Shown: one piece after another, positions 1 through 8,766 of the stretch
Layout of the letters: the number at the start of each line of letters is the position of its first letter
How positions within the stretch are numbered: the stretch's first letter is position 1
Source of the DNA: Bacillota bacterium
Lineage (GTDB): Bacteria; Bacillota; Syntrophomonadia; Syntrophomonadales; Syntrophomonadaceae
Assembly (NCBI GenBank): GCA_023395515.1
Contig: JAEWZB010000034.1
Coordinates: forward strand, 13,828-77,827
Reading direction: 5' to 3'
DNA: 64,000 nucleotides
Translations under genes and position numbers: made by a program
Notes under the pieces: generated by a model
The model's database searches: none
Told to the model about the DNA's origin: nothing
What the model saw: the letters and a program-made list of their open reading frames with translations, nothing else

Positions 1-187
1 ACTCCATCTGCTGGTTTGGGAGAGCCCTTTTTTATATATTTTATTAATGAATATGAATAAACTAATACACTTATTTTTTCCATGAGAAGGAAATTAGGAG
101 CAAATTGATGAATTATTAGATATAATAAATTATTCAAGACTATAGACATAGAAAAATGAAAATTATATTAAAGAAAGGAGCCAGAAA
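1..187. other. Left-edge non-coding stretch
   Basis: No coding region is supported here. The GGGAGAGCCC followed by a T-run near 18-36 may be the right arm of a terminator whose left arm lies outside the window. A TATAAT hexamer is at 121-126, without a convincing -35 at normal distance. The AAAGGAG at about 174-180 is the ribosome binding site of the next gene. Confidence 0.3.
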
Positions 188-1261
188 TTGCTAAAAAAAG
201 CAGTTCCTTTAAGCTCTCTCCCTATAGGGAAGCCTATAGCTCAAAACATATTTGACGAAAGAGATCGTCTCTTATTAAGAGAAGGTTCAATTCTATCGGC
301 AGAATTTATTCAAAGATTAAAATCTAATGATATAGATTCAGTATTTATTGCTATGGAAGTAAATACTAAACCGGAAGAGGATAAACCTAAGCCGATAGCT
401 AAGCCCACCTTGACCAACTACCATACGCTTTATAATGAGTTATTATATGAACAAAATAGAATAGAACTTAGGGGATATTATAAAAAACCAATTCAAAAGG
501 AATTCTTAACTAAAGTAAACGGTTTGATTGCTTTATTAAAAATTGATCTGGACAGCTCTTTGAACTTTTTTATGGATATTAAAAGTTCCCCAACCGAGTA
601 TCAATATAACAAGCACCATACCAATACTGGTATACTAGCTGTACTAATCTCCAGTTGGCTGGATTTAGATAACAACTTGATTAAAGAAGCCACTATTGCT
701 TCTATGCTGCATGATATTGGCGAAACCCGCATTTCTCCTAAGATATTAAAAAAACCGGGCAAGCTAACTGAAAGTGAACTAAATATCGTTAAAACCCACC
801 CGGTTATAGGAGTAGAAATCCTCAGCAAAACTGATTGGATTAATAACAAAGAATTATACGGTGTACTAACTCATCATGAAAGGTTAAACGGCACGGGATA
901 CCCGTATAAGCTGTTAGGCTCCAAAATAATCATCCATGCTAGAATTGCGGCTGTGGCCAGTATATTTAACGCTGCCACCACCAATAGACCCTATACCAAG
1001 GCTAAAAATATTCTGGAAGTTATGCTGGAATTAAGAAATCGTTCTTATGGCGAACTGGACAGCAAAGTCACCCGAATCCTTTATAATAAGCTGGCCGATT
1101 ATATAGAAAAAAATAATAAAACCATTTTATTAAATAATGGGGATAAAGGTCATTTAAAACGATTAAATAAGCAAGAAACTCGGCTATTTATTTATGGAGA
1201 AAATGACGTTTATAATTTAGATGATGCCAATTGCCCTAAGATTATCAGTATTTCTAAATAA
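188..1261 (+). CDS. HD-GYP domain protein, probably catalytically degenerate
   Basis: A 357-residue cytoplasmic protein. The N-terminus (about 5-55) resembles the beta-rich leader segment common in clostridial HD-GYP proteins, and residues about 135-300 form the HD-GYP phosphodiesterase domain, normally degrading cyclic di-GMP. Visible motifs are H175-D176 (LHDIGE), H204 in KTHPVIG, H229-H230 and GTGYP ending near 239. Several usual residues are changed: HDxGK reads HDIGE, the DG before GYP reads NG, and the usual AD..DALT reads AS..NAAT (S258, N261), so a metal-ligand Asp is missing. The start is TTG with GGAG 8-9 bases upstream. It stands alone, ending in a hairpin shared with degV. A signalling or binding role without catalysis is possible; that is inference. 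Confidence 0.8.
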   Translation: MLKKAVPLSSLPIGKPIAQNIFDERDRLLLREGSILSAEFIQRLKSNDIDSVFIAMEVNTKPEEDKPKPIAKPTLTNYHTLYNELLYEQNRIELRGYYKKPIQKEFLTKVNGLIALLKIDLDSSLNFFMDIKSSPTEYQYNKHHTNTGILAVLISSWLDLDNNLIKEATIASMLHDIGETRISPKILKKPGKLTESELNIVKTHPVIGVEILSKTDWINNKELYGVLTHHERLNGTGYPYKLLGSKIIIHARIAAVASIFNAATTNRPYTKAKNILEVMLELRNRSYGELDSKVTRILYNKLADYIEKNNKTILLNNGDKGHLKRLNKQETRLFIYGENDVYNLDDANCPKIISISK

Positions 1262-1262
1262 A

Positions 1263-1298
1263 AATAAGCTATTTGCTCTAGCTTGCAAATAGCTTATT
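1263..1298. terminator. Bidirectional terminator hairpin
   Basis: A perfect 14-bp inverted repeat (1263-1276 and 1285-1298) with an 8-base loop lies between two converging genes. On the minus strand it is followed by TTTTTATTTA, so it best ends degV; on the plus strand the U-run is weak. Confidence 0.75.
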
Positions 1299-1312
1299 AA
1301 ATAACCTTAATA

Positions 1313-2161
1313 TTATTCGGTACAATAAACAATTCCAATTGCTCCCGGACCTACATGAGCACCGATAACCGGCCCGATGGAAAGGGCCGGTACGGTGCGA
1401 TTATATTGTTCACTAAGATATTCCGCTAATTTACGGCCTTGCTCCTCATCAAAAATATGGTGAACCATAAGATGTTTTATACCATATTTTTGAGTATCTT
1501 CTTGCAATATTTTCAACATATGATTTATAGCTTTTTTAGTTCCGCGGAATTTATCCAGGACATCAGTCATGCCATCATTTACGTAAAGAATGGGTCTAAT
1601 ATTGAGGAATGAACCAATAAGAGCTGCTGCCCCCCCAATTCTGCCACCTTTTATTAAATATTGTAAGGAAGCCGGAACAAAATAAAAATGGACCTTTTCG
1701 GATACCTGCTGAGTGATGGCGAGTACTTCTTCCATCTTTTTACCTGCTTTAGCGGCCATAGCAGCTTCTATTACCTGAATACCCAAAGCCATACAATTAG
1801 TTTTTGAGTCAAATATTTCAATCAATGCTTGAGGATACTCTTCCAAAATCATTTGTTTGGCACTTAAAGCCGTCTGATAGGTACCGCTCATTTTAGAAGA
1901 TATAAAAATACCTAAAACTTGTTCACCCCGTATTATAATTTCTTTAAAAACTTCATACATTTCTCCGATAGTTGGTTGAGAAGAGCTGGGAATGGTGGCT
2001 TCTTGCTCAACTTTCTCATAAAAATAATCATAAGGAACCTTAGTTTCATCAAAAGATTCATCAGAAAAATGGACACTCAGATTAATAGTCTTAATATCTA
2101 AGTCTTTTTGAGTATCCATATTAATATAAGAGGTACTGTCAGTCACTAATTTAATAGCCAT
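1313..2161 (-). CDS. DegV family fatty-acid-binding protein
   Basis: A 282-residue protein of normal DegV length. DegV proteins bind a fatty acid in a two-domain fold and in several Firmicutes act with fatty acid kinase (FakA/FakB). Features seen are the N-terminal TDSTSYI segment, the SSKMSGTYQTA segment with the SGTYQ binding-loop motif, and the C-terminal IGPVIGAHVGPGAIG motif that closes the lipid pocket. The start ATG has GGAG about 8 bases upstream. No kinase gene is adjacent, so which kinase it serves cannot be said. Confidence 0.9.
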   Translation of the reverse strand: MAIKLVTDSTSYINMDTQKDLDIKTINLSVHFSDESFDETKVPYDYFYEKVEQEATIPSSSQPTIGEMYEVFKEIIIRGEQVLGIFISSKMSGTYQTALSAKQMILEEYPQALIEIFDSKTNCMALGIQVIEAAMAAKAGKKMEEVLAITQQVSEKVHFYFVPASLQYLIKGGRIGGAAALIGSFLNIRPILYVNDGMTDVLDKFRGTKKAINHMLKILQEDTQKYGIKHLMVHHIFDEEQGRKLAEYLSEQYNRTVPALSIGPVIGAHVGPGAIGIVYCTE

Positions 2162-2177
2162 TTAAAATTCTCCTACT

Positions 2178-2218
2178 TATAAAAATAGAAATAGCAAAGA
2201 AAAAAATGCTATTTCTAT
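2178..2218 (-). terminator. Rho-independent terminator after the phosphoribosyltransferase
   Basis: A 12-bp stem (2185-2196 with 2207-2218) followed on the minus strand by TTTTTATAAG. It separates the purine block from degV. Confidence 0.75.
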
Positions 2219-2287
2219 ATTAGAATACCATATGATTATGTTTCTGCCTACTTATCTAAATCCTTAAGATAAATAATTTAAAGAATA

Positions 2288-2839
2288 TTAAGAGGAAAAA
2301 GTCGGCAGTTTCTCCAGATAAATAATATCGGGATTTAAGGCCGCATCTCCTTCGGCTAAAATAGCCGCTTTGGCTACTACTTTTCCTCCCGCTTTTTCGA
2401 TTAATCTAGCCACCGCATTAACTGATTCCCCGGTGCTAATTACATCATCGATTATTACTACCCGGTGATCTTTAATTTGTTTTATATCTTCACCGTTTAA
2501 GGATAATATCTGCGTTTTTTGGGTAGTAATTGAATTCACTTCTTCTATAACCGGGTTTTCCATATAAGATTTAATACTTTTTCTAGCTACAATATAATTC
2601 ATGCCGAGAAGCCGTGAAATCTCAAAAGCCAGGGGAATACCTTTAGCTTCCGCCGTTACTATTACATCAAAGGGAGGCAGCTTTTTAATTAATTCCGGGG
2701 CTACCCGGCAAACTAGTTCGGTATCGCCTAAAATGACAAAACTGGCAATACTGACTTCATCACTAATAGGAATAATCGGCAGATGCCGGGTTAAGCCGGC
2801 AATTTCCAATGTATAGGTTTTATCTTTATTAAGGGACAT
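2288..2839 (-). CDS. Purine phosphoribosyltransferase (adenine/xanthine type)
   Basis: About 183 residues from the ATG at 2839. That start has AGAGGTG at suitable spacing; an in-frame GTG at 2848 overlaps the ribosome binding site. The PRPP-binding motif VVIIDDVISTGES is plain at about residues 125-137, and the VIVTAEAKGIPLAFEIS segment resembles the adenine/xanthine phosphoribosyltransferase fold. The enzyme would convert a free purine base plus PRPP to the nucleotide. Its neighbours, a permease and adenine deaminase on the same strand, support purine salvage. Which base it uses cannot be told from sequence alone. Confidence 0.8.
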   Translation of the reverse strand: MSLNKDKTYTLEIAGLTRHLPIIPISDEVSIASFVILGDTELVCRVAPELIKKLPPFDVIVTAEAKGIPLAFEISRLLGMNYIVARKSIKSYMENPVIEEVNSITTQKTQILSLNGEDIKQIKDHRVVIIDDVISTGESVNAVARLIEKAGGKVVAKAAILAEGDAALNPDIIYLEKLPTFSS

Positions 2840-2877
2840 TTTTTTCACCTCTTAGATTTTTTAATCCATTGATTAAA

Positions 2878-3969
2878 TTACATGATTAACTGAGTTAAAA
2901 TTCCCGCCAGCATCCCGATAAAAGGATCAGATATTGCAGTTATAACAAAAGTGATAATACCTACCATACTGCCATCTTGTACGGCTGCTATTAAATTTTC
3001 CGGTATAACAATGATAGCACCGATTATGAAAAGATATCCGGCCGTAGCCCCTACCGGAATTAATTTACCTATTTTGGGCAGTAAGAATAACAGAAGGATA
3101 AAAGCCATTATAGCCATAAAAACTACCCCGGCAGCTACAGGATGATCGGCAACAGCAGTAATTGATACGATAGGGGAAAGGGGAGCTCCCCCAAAAATAG
3201 AGCTGACTACCTGAGCTAAACCTGACATAATAGTTAGTTTATCAACTGAAAATCCGGTGTTAGCCATGGAGGCAGTAATAGTACCATAACTTATGAAAGT
3301 ACCTATCTGTAATGCAATTAAAGCAAAAACGGCTTTCCATATGCGCCAGGAGTTTATAATAGGTTTTTGTACTATTAATTGATTTTTTATATTTTCCATA
3401 AAAGTCCGGGGAGTATCATCTTCAGTTACTTCTTCCGGCAATGGGTTAAAATCCTTTTTTATTAAATGATGGACTAAGGTTCCTACGATTAATGAAACTA
3501 CTACCGTATAAGCTAAATTTTCGGTTAAAAGCCATACCGGCAATGCTGAAACAAATGATCCTATACCAGCTTTCAAATTATCCCGGGCAATTTCAATGCT
3601 GGTTTTAACTAATATAACCCCTACTCCAGCTAACATACCGGCTAGAATTATTTCGCCTATGTAATCTACTATAGCCCCCAATAAGCCTAAAACACCCAGC
3701 ACCGTCATAGTTATACCGCAAAGTAAAACAATCGATATGCGTTCCCGGAGATTTTTGCCCATGCTCCCGGCCAGAACTATAGTTTCAGCCTGAAATGAGA
3801 TCGGGGTAGCCATGCCCCATACTACTGCCAGCAAAGCTGCTATTGCAAAACCAATACCAGTGGGAAAAGCTAAAAATCCATAATAAAGGGCAATTAAACC
3901 TGAGGCAATAGCATCCGAAAGGGCTCCAATAATACTAACAAAATCTTGGGTAGACATTACATCTAACAT
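2878..3969 (-). CDS. Membrane permease, NCS2-like (likely nucleobase)
   Basis: A 363-residue, very hydrophobic protein with about ten predicted membrane helices, Gly/Ala-rich as in nucleobase permeases. NCS2 members are usually 420-450 residues, so this is a short version. An acidic cytoplasmic loop (LPEEVTEDDTPRTF) lies mid-protein at about residue 185. It sits between a purine phosphoribosyltransferase and adenine deaminase on the same strand, so purine uptake is the likely role. Family assignment rests on hydrophobic pattern and context rather than a diagnostic motif. The start could be ATG 3969 or 3957. Confidence 0.6.
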   Translation of the reverse strand: MLDVMSTQDFVSIIGALSDAIASGLIALYYGFLAFPTGIGFAIAALLAVVWGMATPISFQAETIVLAGSMGKNLRERISIVLLCGITMTVLGVLGLLGAIVDYIGEIILAGMLAGVGVILVKTSIEIARDNLKAGIGSFVSALPVWLLTENLAYTVVVSLIVGTLVHHLIKKDFNPLPEEVTEDDTPRTFMENIKNQLIVQKPIINSWRIWKAVFALIALQIGTFISYGTITASMANTGFSVDKLTIMSGLAQVVSSIFGGAPLSPIVSITAVADHPVAAGVVFMAIMAFILLLFLLPKIGKLIPVGATAGYLFIIGAIIVIPENLIAAVQDGSMVGIITFVITAISDPFIGMLAGILTQLIM

Positions 3970-4097
3970 CCTTTCTAGTTATATATTTTTCATTAGACCT
4001 TACCAATAGGGGTGATATAAAATAACTATTGATTCCACTGTAAAAAGGTATTATTCGTTAGTTGAATGTATAAATGGAGGTTCTCGCAGTTGAATCA

Positions 4098-5855
4098 CTA
4101 TTCTAAAAATAAAGGTACAAACTGGCCGGAAAGGGCATCTACTAATCCTCGATTAGTAATTTTCAATTCAGGTATTACAGCACAAGTAAGCAATAATGAT
4201 AAGTTAAAAGAGGGGTTATTAAGCTTGCTGCCTATATCAGCCAGGCTTTCATGGAGCTTTTTAAATTCTTGCTGTAGTTCCCGCGGTTCAATATCGCTCA
4301 TGATACCGGCAATAGGCAGTTTTACCCGGGCAATTACTTTTCCGTCTGCAGCCGCTGCTATTCCGCCTTGCATTTCTCGTATAGTGTTGACTACCAGAGC
4401 CATATCTTCATCATTAGTCCCGACAACTACTAAGTTTTGGCTGTCCTGGCCCACGCTCCCCCCGAAAGCACCCTTAGTAAAACCAAAACCTCGTACAATG
4501 CCCAGGGCATGGTGTCCTGATTCCTGATAACGGTCAAATACCGCCACCTTCAATAAATCACGGCTTATATCAGTTTGTAAAAAGCCATTTTCCACCGGTA
4601 AATATTCATGCTCTTCACAAGTAGCAACGGTTCCCTCAATGATAGTCATTACCCGCACTTTAACTTCACCAGCTGCAAGGGGAGTCTTAATTTTAAAATC
4701 TTCCGGGCCTACTTCAGCTAATTTAATAGTGTTCAATACTTCATTTGGATAAGGGTAAGGGGGGATAGTTACGGTATTAAGGTCAAATTGTTTTCCCTCT
4801 ATAAATACAGCTTCAATATCAAAATCAGTTAAATCATTTACTATTACCAAATCTGCTTGGCGTCCCGGGGCGATAGAGCCAATTTTATGATCAATACCAT
4901 AAGCCCGGGCTACATTAATAGTAGCCATCTGAATAGCAGTAACCGGGTCAACGCCTTCAGATACTATAGCTTTTAGAGCCCGGTTCATATGGCCGTTATC
5001 CAGCATTTCATCTAAAAATATACAACCATCAGTAGCTAAAAGAACATTACTAGTATCAGCCAGTCTTGCTACAAAATCACCAGCCCGTACCGGTTCTTCT
5101 AAAGAACCACGCCTAAGTATTACTTTCATGCCTAAACGGTATTTTTCCAACATTTCCTCTAGGGTAACTGATTCATGATCACTTAAAATTCCCAAGGCCA
5201 TATAGGCTTGTAAATCATCACCTACCAGCTCGGGGCAATGGCCGTCAATGCGTAAATTTTGCTGCCGGGCCCAAGCTAATATGGACAACATTTCGTTTTC
5301 TCGTTCTAATACCCGGTTAAAATCCATAGTTTCAGCAATTCCCCAAGCATTAGGCAACTCTATAGCTTCTTTAATATCTGCTAAAGTCATATTAGCCCCG
5401 GCTTCTTCTAAAGTAGGAGTACCAGGAACACAGGGAGGAATCATCAGAAAGGATTTTAAGGGAGTTGTTGCGGCTTCCCGGGCAAAGCTATGCATACATT
5501 TAAGACCGGCATTACATACATCATGCATATCTAGAATAGCTGCGGTAGTACCGTGGCTAATAACTGTTTTGGCATAGGGAACGGCCGACATAAAAGACAT
5601 TTCTATATGAGAATGAGCATCAATCAATCCGGGAATTAGGAATTTTTTGGCGGCATCATAAATGACTGCTGCAGGACGGGGTTTGGCGTCGCTAATTTTT
5701 CCTATCCAAGCTATGGTATCGGCAGCAATAGCCACATCCACTGCTTCGATTTGTTTGGTAAAAACGTTCACCATTTGAGCATTACGAATTAACAAATCGG
5801 CTGGGGCTTTACCCTGGGCCACATCCATAATATGAATTAGTTTTTCAGTCTCCAT
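4098..5855 (-). CDS. ade: Adenine deaminase
   Basis: A 585-residue amidohydrolase. The metal-binding HxH lies in AHSHIEMS, followed by HGTTAAILDMHDV, matching the order of the adenine deaminase family (GTT...DPHE in the classic enzymes). The GSIAPGRQADLVIVNDL segment and the C-terminal VRGFGFTKGAFGGSVGQD segment are also typical. The enzyme converts adenine to hypoxanthine and ammonia using metal ions. GGAGG precedes the ATG. It lies upstream of permease and phosphoribosyltransferase in one orientation. I found no purine riboswitch in the leader. Confidence 0.85.
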   Translation of the reverse strand: METEKLIHIMDVAQGKAPADLLIRNAQMVNVFTKQIEAVDVAIAADTIAWIGKISDAKPRPAAVIYDAAKKFLIPGLIDAHSHIEMSFMSAVPYAKTVISHGTTAAILDMHDVCNAGLKCMHSFAREAATTPLKSFLMIPPCVPGTPTLEEAGANMTLADIKEAIELPNAWGIAETMDFNRVLERENEMLSILAWARQQNLRIDGHCPELVGDDLQAYMALGILSDHESVTLEEMLEKYRLGMKVILRRGSLEEPVRAGDFVARLADTSNVLLATDGCIFLDEMLDNGHMNRALKAIVSEGVDPVTAIQMATINVARAYGIDHKIGSIAPGRQADLVIVNDLTDFDIEAVFIEGKQFDLNTVTIPPYPYPNEVLNTIKLAEVGPEDFKIKTPLAAGEVKVRVMTIIEGTVATCEEHEYLPVENGFLQTDISRDLLKVAVFDRYQESGHHALGIVRGFGFTKGAFGGSVGQDSQNLVVVGTNDEDMALVVNTIREMQGGIAAAADGKVIARVKLPIAGIMSDIEPRELQQEFKKLHESLADIGSKLNNPSFNLSLLLTCAVIPELKITNRGLVDALSGQFVPLFLE

Positions 5856-6074
5856 CGACTATTACCTCCACTAAAATTTAAAATTTGACTAATTTATTTT
5901 AATTTCTAAACCAAAAGTCTTATATCGACAAAAAATTATTAATTATGATAAACTTCCCATCCTTGCAAATAATAGCTCATATAATAGTAAAACTGCAATA
6001 CTATTTTAAACTTTACCCGGCTGAACACTGTGCTTATAGGCCCCCTGCCGCATCAAAATACAGCCTTTTATATA

Positions 6075-6103
6075 TTGAATGATGATCTATTTGAGGCTAT
6101 AAT
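6075..6103 (+). promoter_or_regulatory. Sigma-A promoter for the MATE gene
   Basis: TTGAAT, a 17-base spacer, then a perfect TATAAT. It ends 47 bases before the MATE start. The rest of the 295-base gap (5856-6150) shows no gene and no clear structured element. Confidence 0.8.
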
Positions 6104-6150
6104 ATACTATTAGGCACTTAAAAGTTTATAGATATTAAAGGAGTAATTTT

Positions 6151-7521
6151 ATGGATCGTGCACAAGAAATGAGCAATAGAGGTATAGCGAGTTTATTGTG
6201 GAGTTTTTCGCTGCCTGCTATTGTGGGAATGATAGTTAATTCACTTTATAATGTAATTGACCGGATATTTGTAGGGCGGGGAATTGGGCCAGATGCTATA
6301 GCTGCCACCACGGTAGCCTTTCCTATTATGATTATCCTTTTCGCAGTTGCTATCCTGATTGGAGTAGGTGCCACTGCTCTAATCTCTATTCGTTTAGGGG
6401 AACAGAAACACGAAGAAGCGGAGAAGATAGCCGGCAATGCTACCTTGATGTTAATATTATTGCCCGCCTTTTTTGCTACTATATTTTTTCTATATACCGA
6501 ACCGGTGTTAATTTTCTTTGGTGCCAGTCCTAATCTACTGCCTTTAGCCAAAGATTTTGTGCAAATTATTATGTTGGGTTCAGTATTTGCTTCCCTTAGC
6601 ATGGGTATGAATAATTTCATCAGGGCCGAGGGCAACCCTAAAATGGCTATGTATACCCAATTAATAGGAGCCTTTTTTAACATAATTCTCAATTATGTTT
6701 TTATATTTATATTTGCCTGGGGAATTAAAGGATCAGCTTTAGCTACCATAACTGCTCAATTTATTTCCGCAGCCTGGGTTTTAAGCTATTTCTTTACCAA
6801 TAAAAGTATAGTAAAAATAAAAGTTAAGAATTTCAAGCTGGAATTGCCTATTTTATTCAGTATTATGGCCATAGGTTTTGCACCTTTTGCTTTACAGGTA
6901 GCCAGCAGTGTACAGCAATTAATATTAAACCGTACCCTGATGACTTACGGTGGAGATATGGCCTTATCCTCCATAGGCATTATTTTTAGTATCGGCACTC
7001 TGCTTATTATGCCTATTTTAGGAGTAAGCCAGGGAGCCCAGCCGATTATTGGCTTTAATTATGGGGCCAAACAATATGGGCGAGTTAAGGAAACTTTGAA
7101 AATTGCAGTATTATGGGCTATGTGCATCTCCTGCCTGGGATTTATAATTGTTTATCTTTGGCCTACCCAGTTAGTAGGTATGTTTACCAAGGATGAGCCG
7201 GCTTTAGTAGCTATGACTGTGGATGCCATGTTAGTTTATTTTGGGGCAATATTTGTGGCCGGTTTTCAAATTGTGGGTTCCAATTATTTTCAGGCGGTCG
7301 GCAAACCTATACAAGCCGCTATTCTTAGCTTATCCAGACAAGTTTTAATCTTTATACCTTTACTGCTTATTTTGCCTGATATTTGGGGTATAGATGGAGT
7401 ATGGAGAACCGCACCGATTGCAGATATATTATCTATCGTCTTAACCGGCGGCTTTGTACTTTATGAGATGAGAAAGCTAGGCAATAACGAACAAAGAATG
7501 CTGGAAGTACGGGCGGAATAG
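6151..7521 (+). CDS. MATE family multidrug/cation antiporter
   Basis: A 456-residue protein with about twelve membrane helices in two repeats, the normal MATE length. The opening (SLLWSFSLPAIVGMIVNSLYNVIDRIFVG) and the second-half GVSQGAQPIIGFNYGA motif are typical of the NorM/MepA branch. These proteins export cationic compounds in exchange for sodium or protons; the substrate here is unknown. A strong promoter precedes it, AAAGGAG lies 9 bases before the ATG, and a terminator follows, so it is a single-gene unit. Confidence 0.92.
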   Translation: MDRAQEMSNRGIASLLWSFSLPAIVGMIVNSLYNVIDRIFVGRGIGPDAIAATTVAFPIMIILFAVAILIGVGATALISIRLGEQKHEEAEKIAGNATLMLILLPAFFATIFFLYTEPVLIFFGASPNLLPLAKDFVQIIMLGSVFASLSMGMNNFIRAEGNPKMAMYTQLIGAFFNIILNYVFIFIFAWGIKGSALATITAQFISAAWVLSYFFTNKSIVKIKVKNFKLELPILFSIMAIGFAPFALQVASSVQQLILNRTLMTYGGDMALSSIGIIFSIGTLLIMPILGVSQGAQPIIGFNYGAKQYGRVKETLKIAVLWAMCISCLGFIIVYLWPTQLVGMFTKDEPALVAMTVDAMLVYFGAIFVAGFQIVGSNYFQAVGKPIQAAILSLSRQVLIFIPLLLILPDIWGIDGVWRTAPIADILSIVLTGGFVLYEMRKLGNNEQRMLEVRAE

Positions 7522-7553
7522 AACCTACGGCCAATATTTCACTTAAAAATGAT

Positions 7554-7600
7554 AAAGGGCGGTCCTAAATCTAAAATAAGGTTAAGGATCGCCCTTTTTT
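7554..7600 (+). terminator. Terminator after MATE gene
   Basis: A 13-bp stem (7554-7566 with 7585-7597, one G-T wobble) runs straight into a six-base T-run. Confidence 0.9.
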
Positions 7601-7623
7601 GTGCCAAGTTATATTAATATATT

Positions 7624-8550
7624 TTAGTGGTTAGCTTTTAGTGGAAGGTTTTTAGGGATTCTTTGTTTTCTTTGAGTAATAATAAGTCCTATCAGAATTA
7701 CAAAAGCCCCGGCTAATTGGGACCATCCAAAGGTTTCCTGTAAAAAGAAACAGCCGGTAATTATAGCAAAGACCGGAGTAAGGTTATTAAATACTGCGGT
7801 CTTAGTAGAACCGATTTTCTTGACTGCCCAGACCCAAATACAATTTCCTGCCGCCAAAGCAAATATTCCCGAATATAAAATGCTAACCCATGCTGAACCA
7901 GGTAATTGAATCCAATTAATATCGGCCAAGCTTCTAACTGATATGAGCAGGAATAATAAAGATGAAATAGTCATAGCATAAGCAATCACTTGATAAGGCG
8001 AATATTTTTCTACCAAGGGTTTAGAAAAAACCGTGAAATATGCGGCAAAAAACTGGGCCACTAGCAGTATAGTTACGCCTATCAAATCAGAACTGGAGAT
8101 TTTAAGACCGGAGCCGCTGCCTAAAATAACTAGAATTACCCCGATAAAAGATAATATTATACCTCGTATACCCCATTTATTGACGGCTTCTTTGCCTAAT
8201 ATTACATTTATAAGCAAAACACTGATAGGTATTAAGGCCATAATCAGAGAACTGTTTCCGGCAGTAGTATAGTTTACTCCCCAGGTAATTCCTATTTGGG
8301 GAATGGCAAAGCCTAAAACACTAACTGAGAAGATAGCCGGCATATCACTCCAGGCCATTGGTTTATAAGCCTTGAAAGCCCAGACTAAAATCCAGCTAAG
8401 TATACTGGCTATTATTAAACGGCTGGTATTGAAAGACATGGGGGCAAGACTTTGCAAACCTACTTTCATTACGGTAAAGTTTATACCCCAAAAAAACGGT
8501 ACAGATACAAGAATAATTACGGGATTAATCTGGCGAAGTTTGCTAAACAT
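7624..8550 (-). CDS. EamA/DMT family transporter
   Basis: A 308-residue integral membrane protein with ten predicted helices arranged as two EamA repeats of five. The opening VPFFWGINFTVMKVGL and the second-repeat ALAAGNCIWVWAVKKIGSTKTAVFNNLTPVFA are hallmarks of drug/metabolite transporters, which usually export metabolites or amino acids. Substrate cannot be predicted. The ATG has AGGAG 10-12 bases upstream. It converges with the MATE gene, and its C-terminus ends in a basic tail. Confidence 0.9.
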   Translation of the reverse strand: MFSKLRQINPVIILVSVPFFWGINFTVMKVGLQSLAPMSFNTSRLIIASILSWILVWAFKAYKPMAWSDMPAIFSVSVLGFAIPQIGITWGVNYTTAGNSSLIMALIPISVLLINVILGKEAVNKWGIRGIILSFIGVILVILGSGSGLKISSSDLIGVTILLVAQFFAAYFTVFSKPLVEKYSPYQVIAYAMTISSLLFLLISVRSLADINWIQLPGSAWVSILYSGIFALAAGNCIWVWAVKKIGSTKTAVFNNLTPVFAIITGCFFLQETFGWSQLAGAFVILIGLIITQRKQRIPKNLPLKANH

Positions 8551-8695
8551 ATTGAAATTTCTCCTATAAAAACGTGTTAATATTTTTCAGTAGTATATAT
8601 AACATAAATTAAAGAACATAATAGCATAGTTTTCTATACCATTCCAGAGGTTTATTTGCCCCTTGAAATGCAGGAAATAACAGCAATTATTTTAC

Positions 8696-8709
8696 CGAAC
8701 ATATGTTTT
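8696..8709 (+). promoter_or_regulatory. LexA-like SOS box 1
   Basis: CGAACATATGTTTT matches 13 of 14 positions of the Gram-positive SOS consensus CGAACRNRYGTTYC. It lies 57 bases before the start of a predicted DNA-repair gene. Confidence 0.65.
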
Positions 8710-8741
8710 TTGAAGTTATTTTATGTTATTATTTTTTTAAC

Positions 8742-8755
8742 AGAAAATATGTTCG
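8742..8755 (+). promoter_or_regulatory. LexA-like SOS box 2
   Basis: AGAAAATATGTTCG, read on the minus strand, matches about 12 of 14 positions of the same consensus. It is 32 bases from box 1 and just ahead of the GAGGT ribosome binding site, so a bound repressor would block the leader. Confidence 0.5.
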
Positions 8756-8766
8756 AGGTAACAAGT

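Noticed and set aside
4066..4527. Plus-strand open frame over the end of adenine deaminase
   Set aside because: Shadow of the ade coding region with no homology that I recognise.
5856..6150. Purine riboswitch ahead of the adenine deaminase block
   Set aside because: I looked for the conserved three-helix junction and loop pairs on the minus strand and found none.
8656..8766. N-terminal extension of the radical SAM DNA-repair protein
   Set aside because: It would place two SOS boxes inside the coding region; ATG 8767 has a good ribosome binding site and begins at the conserved part.
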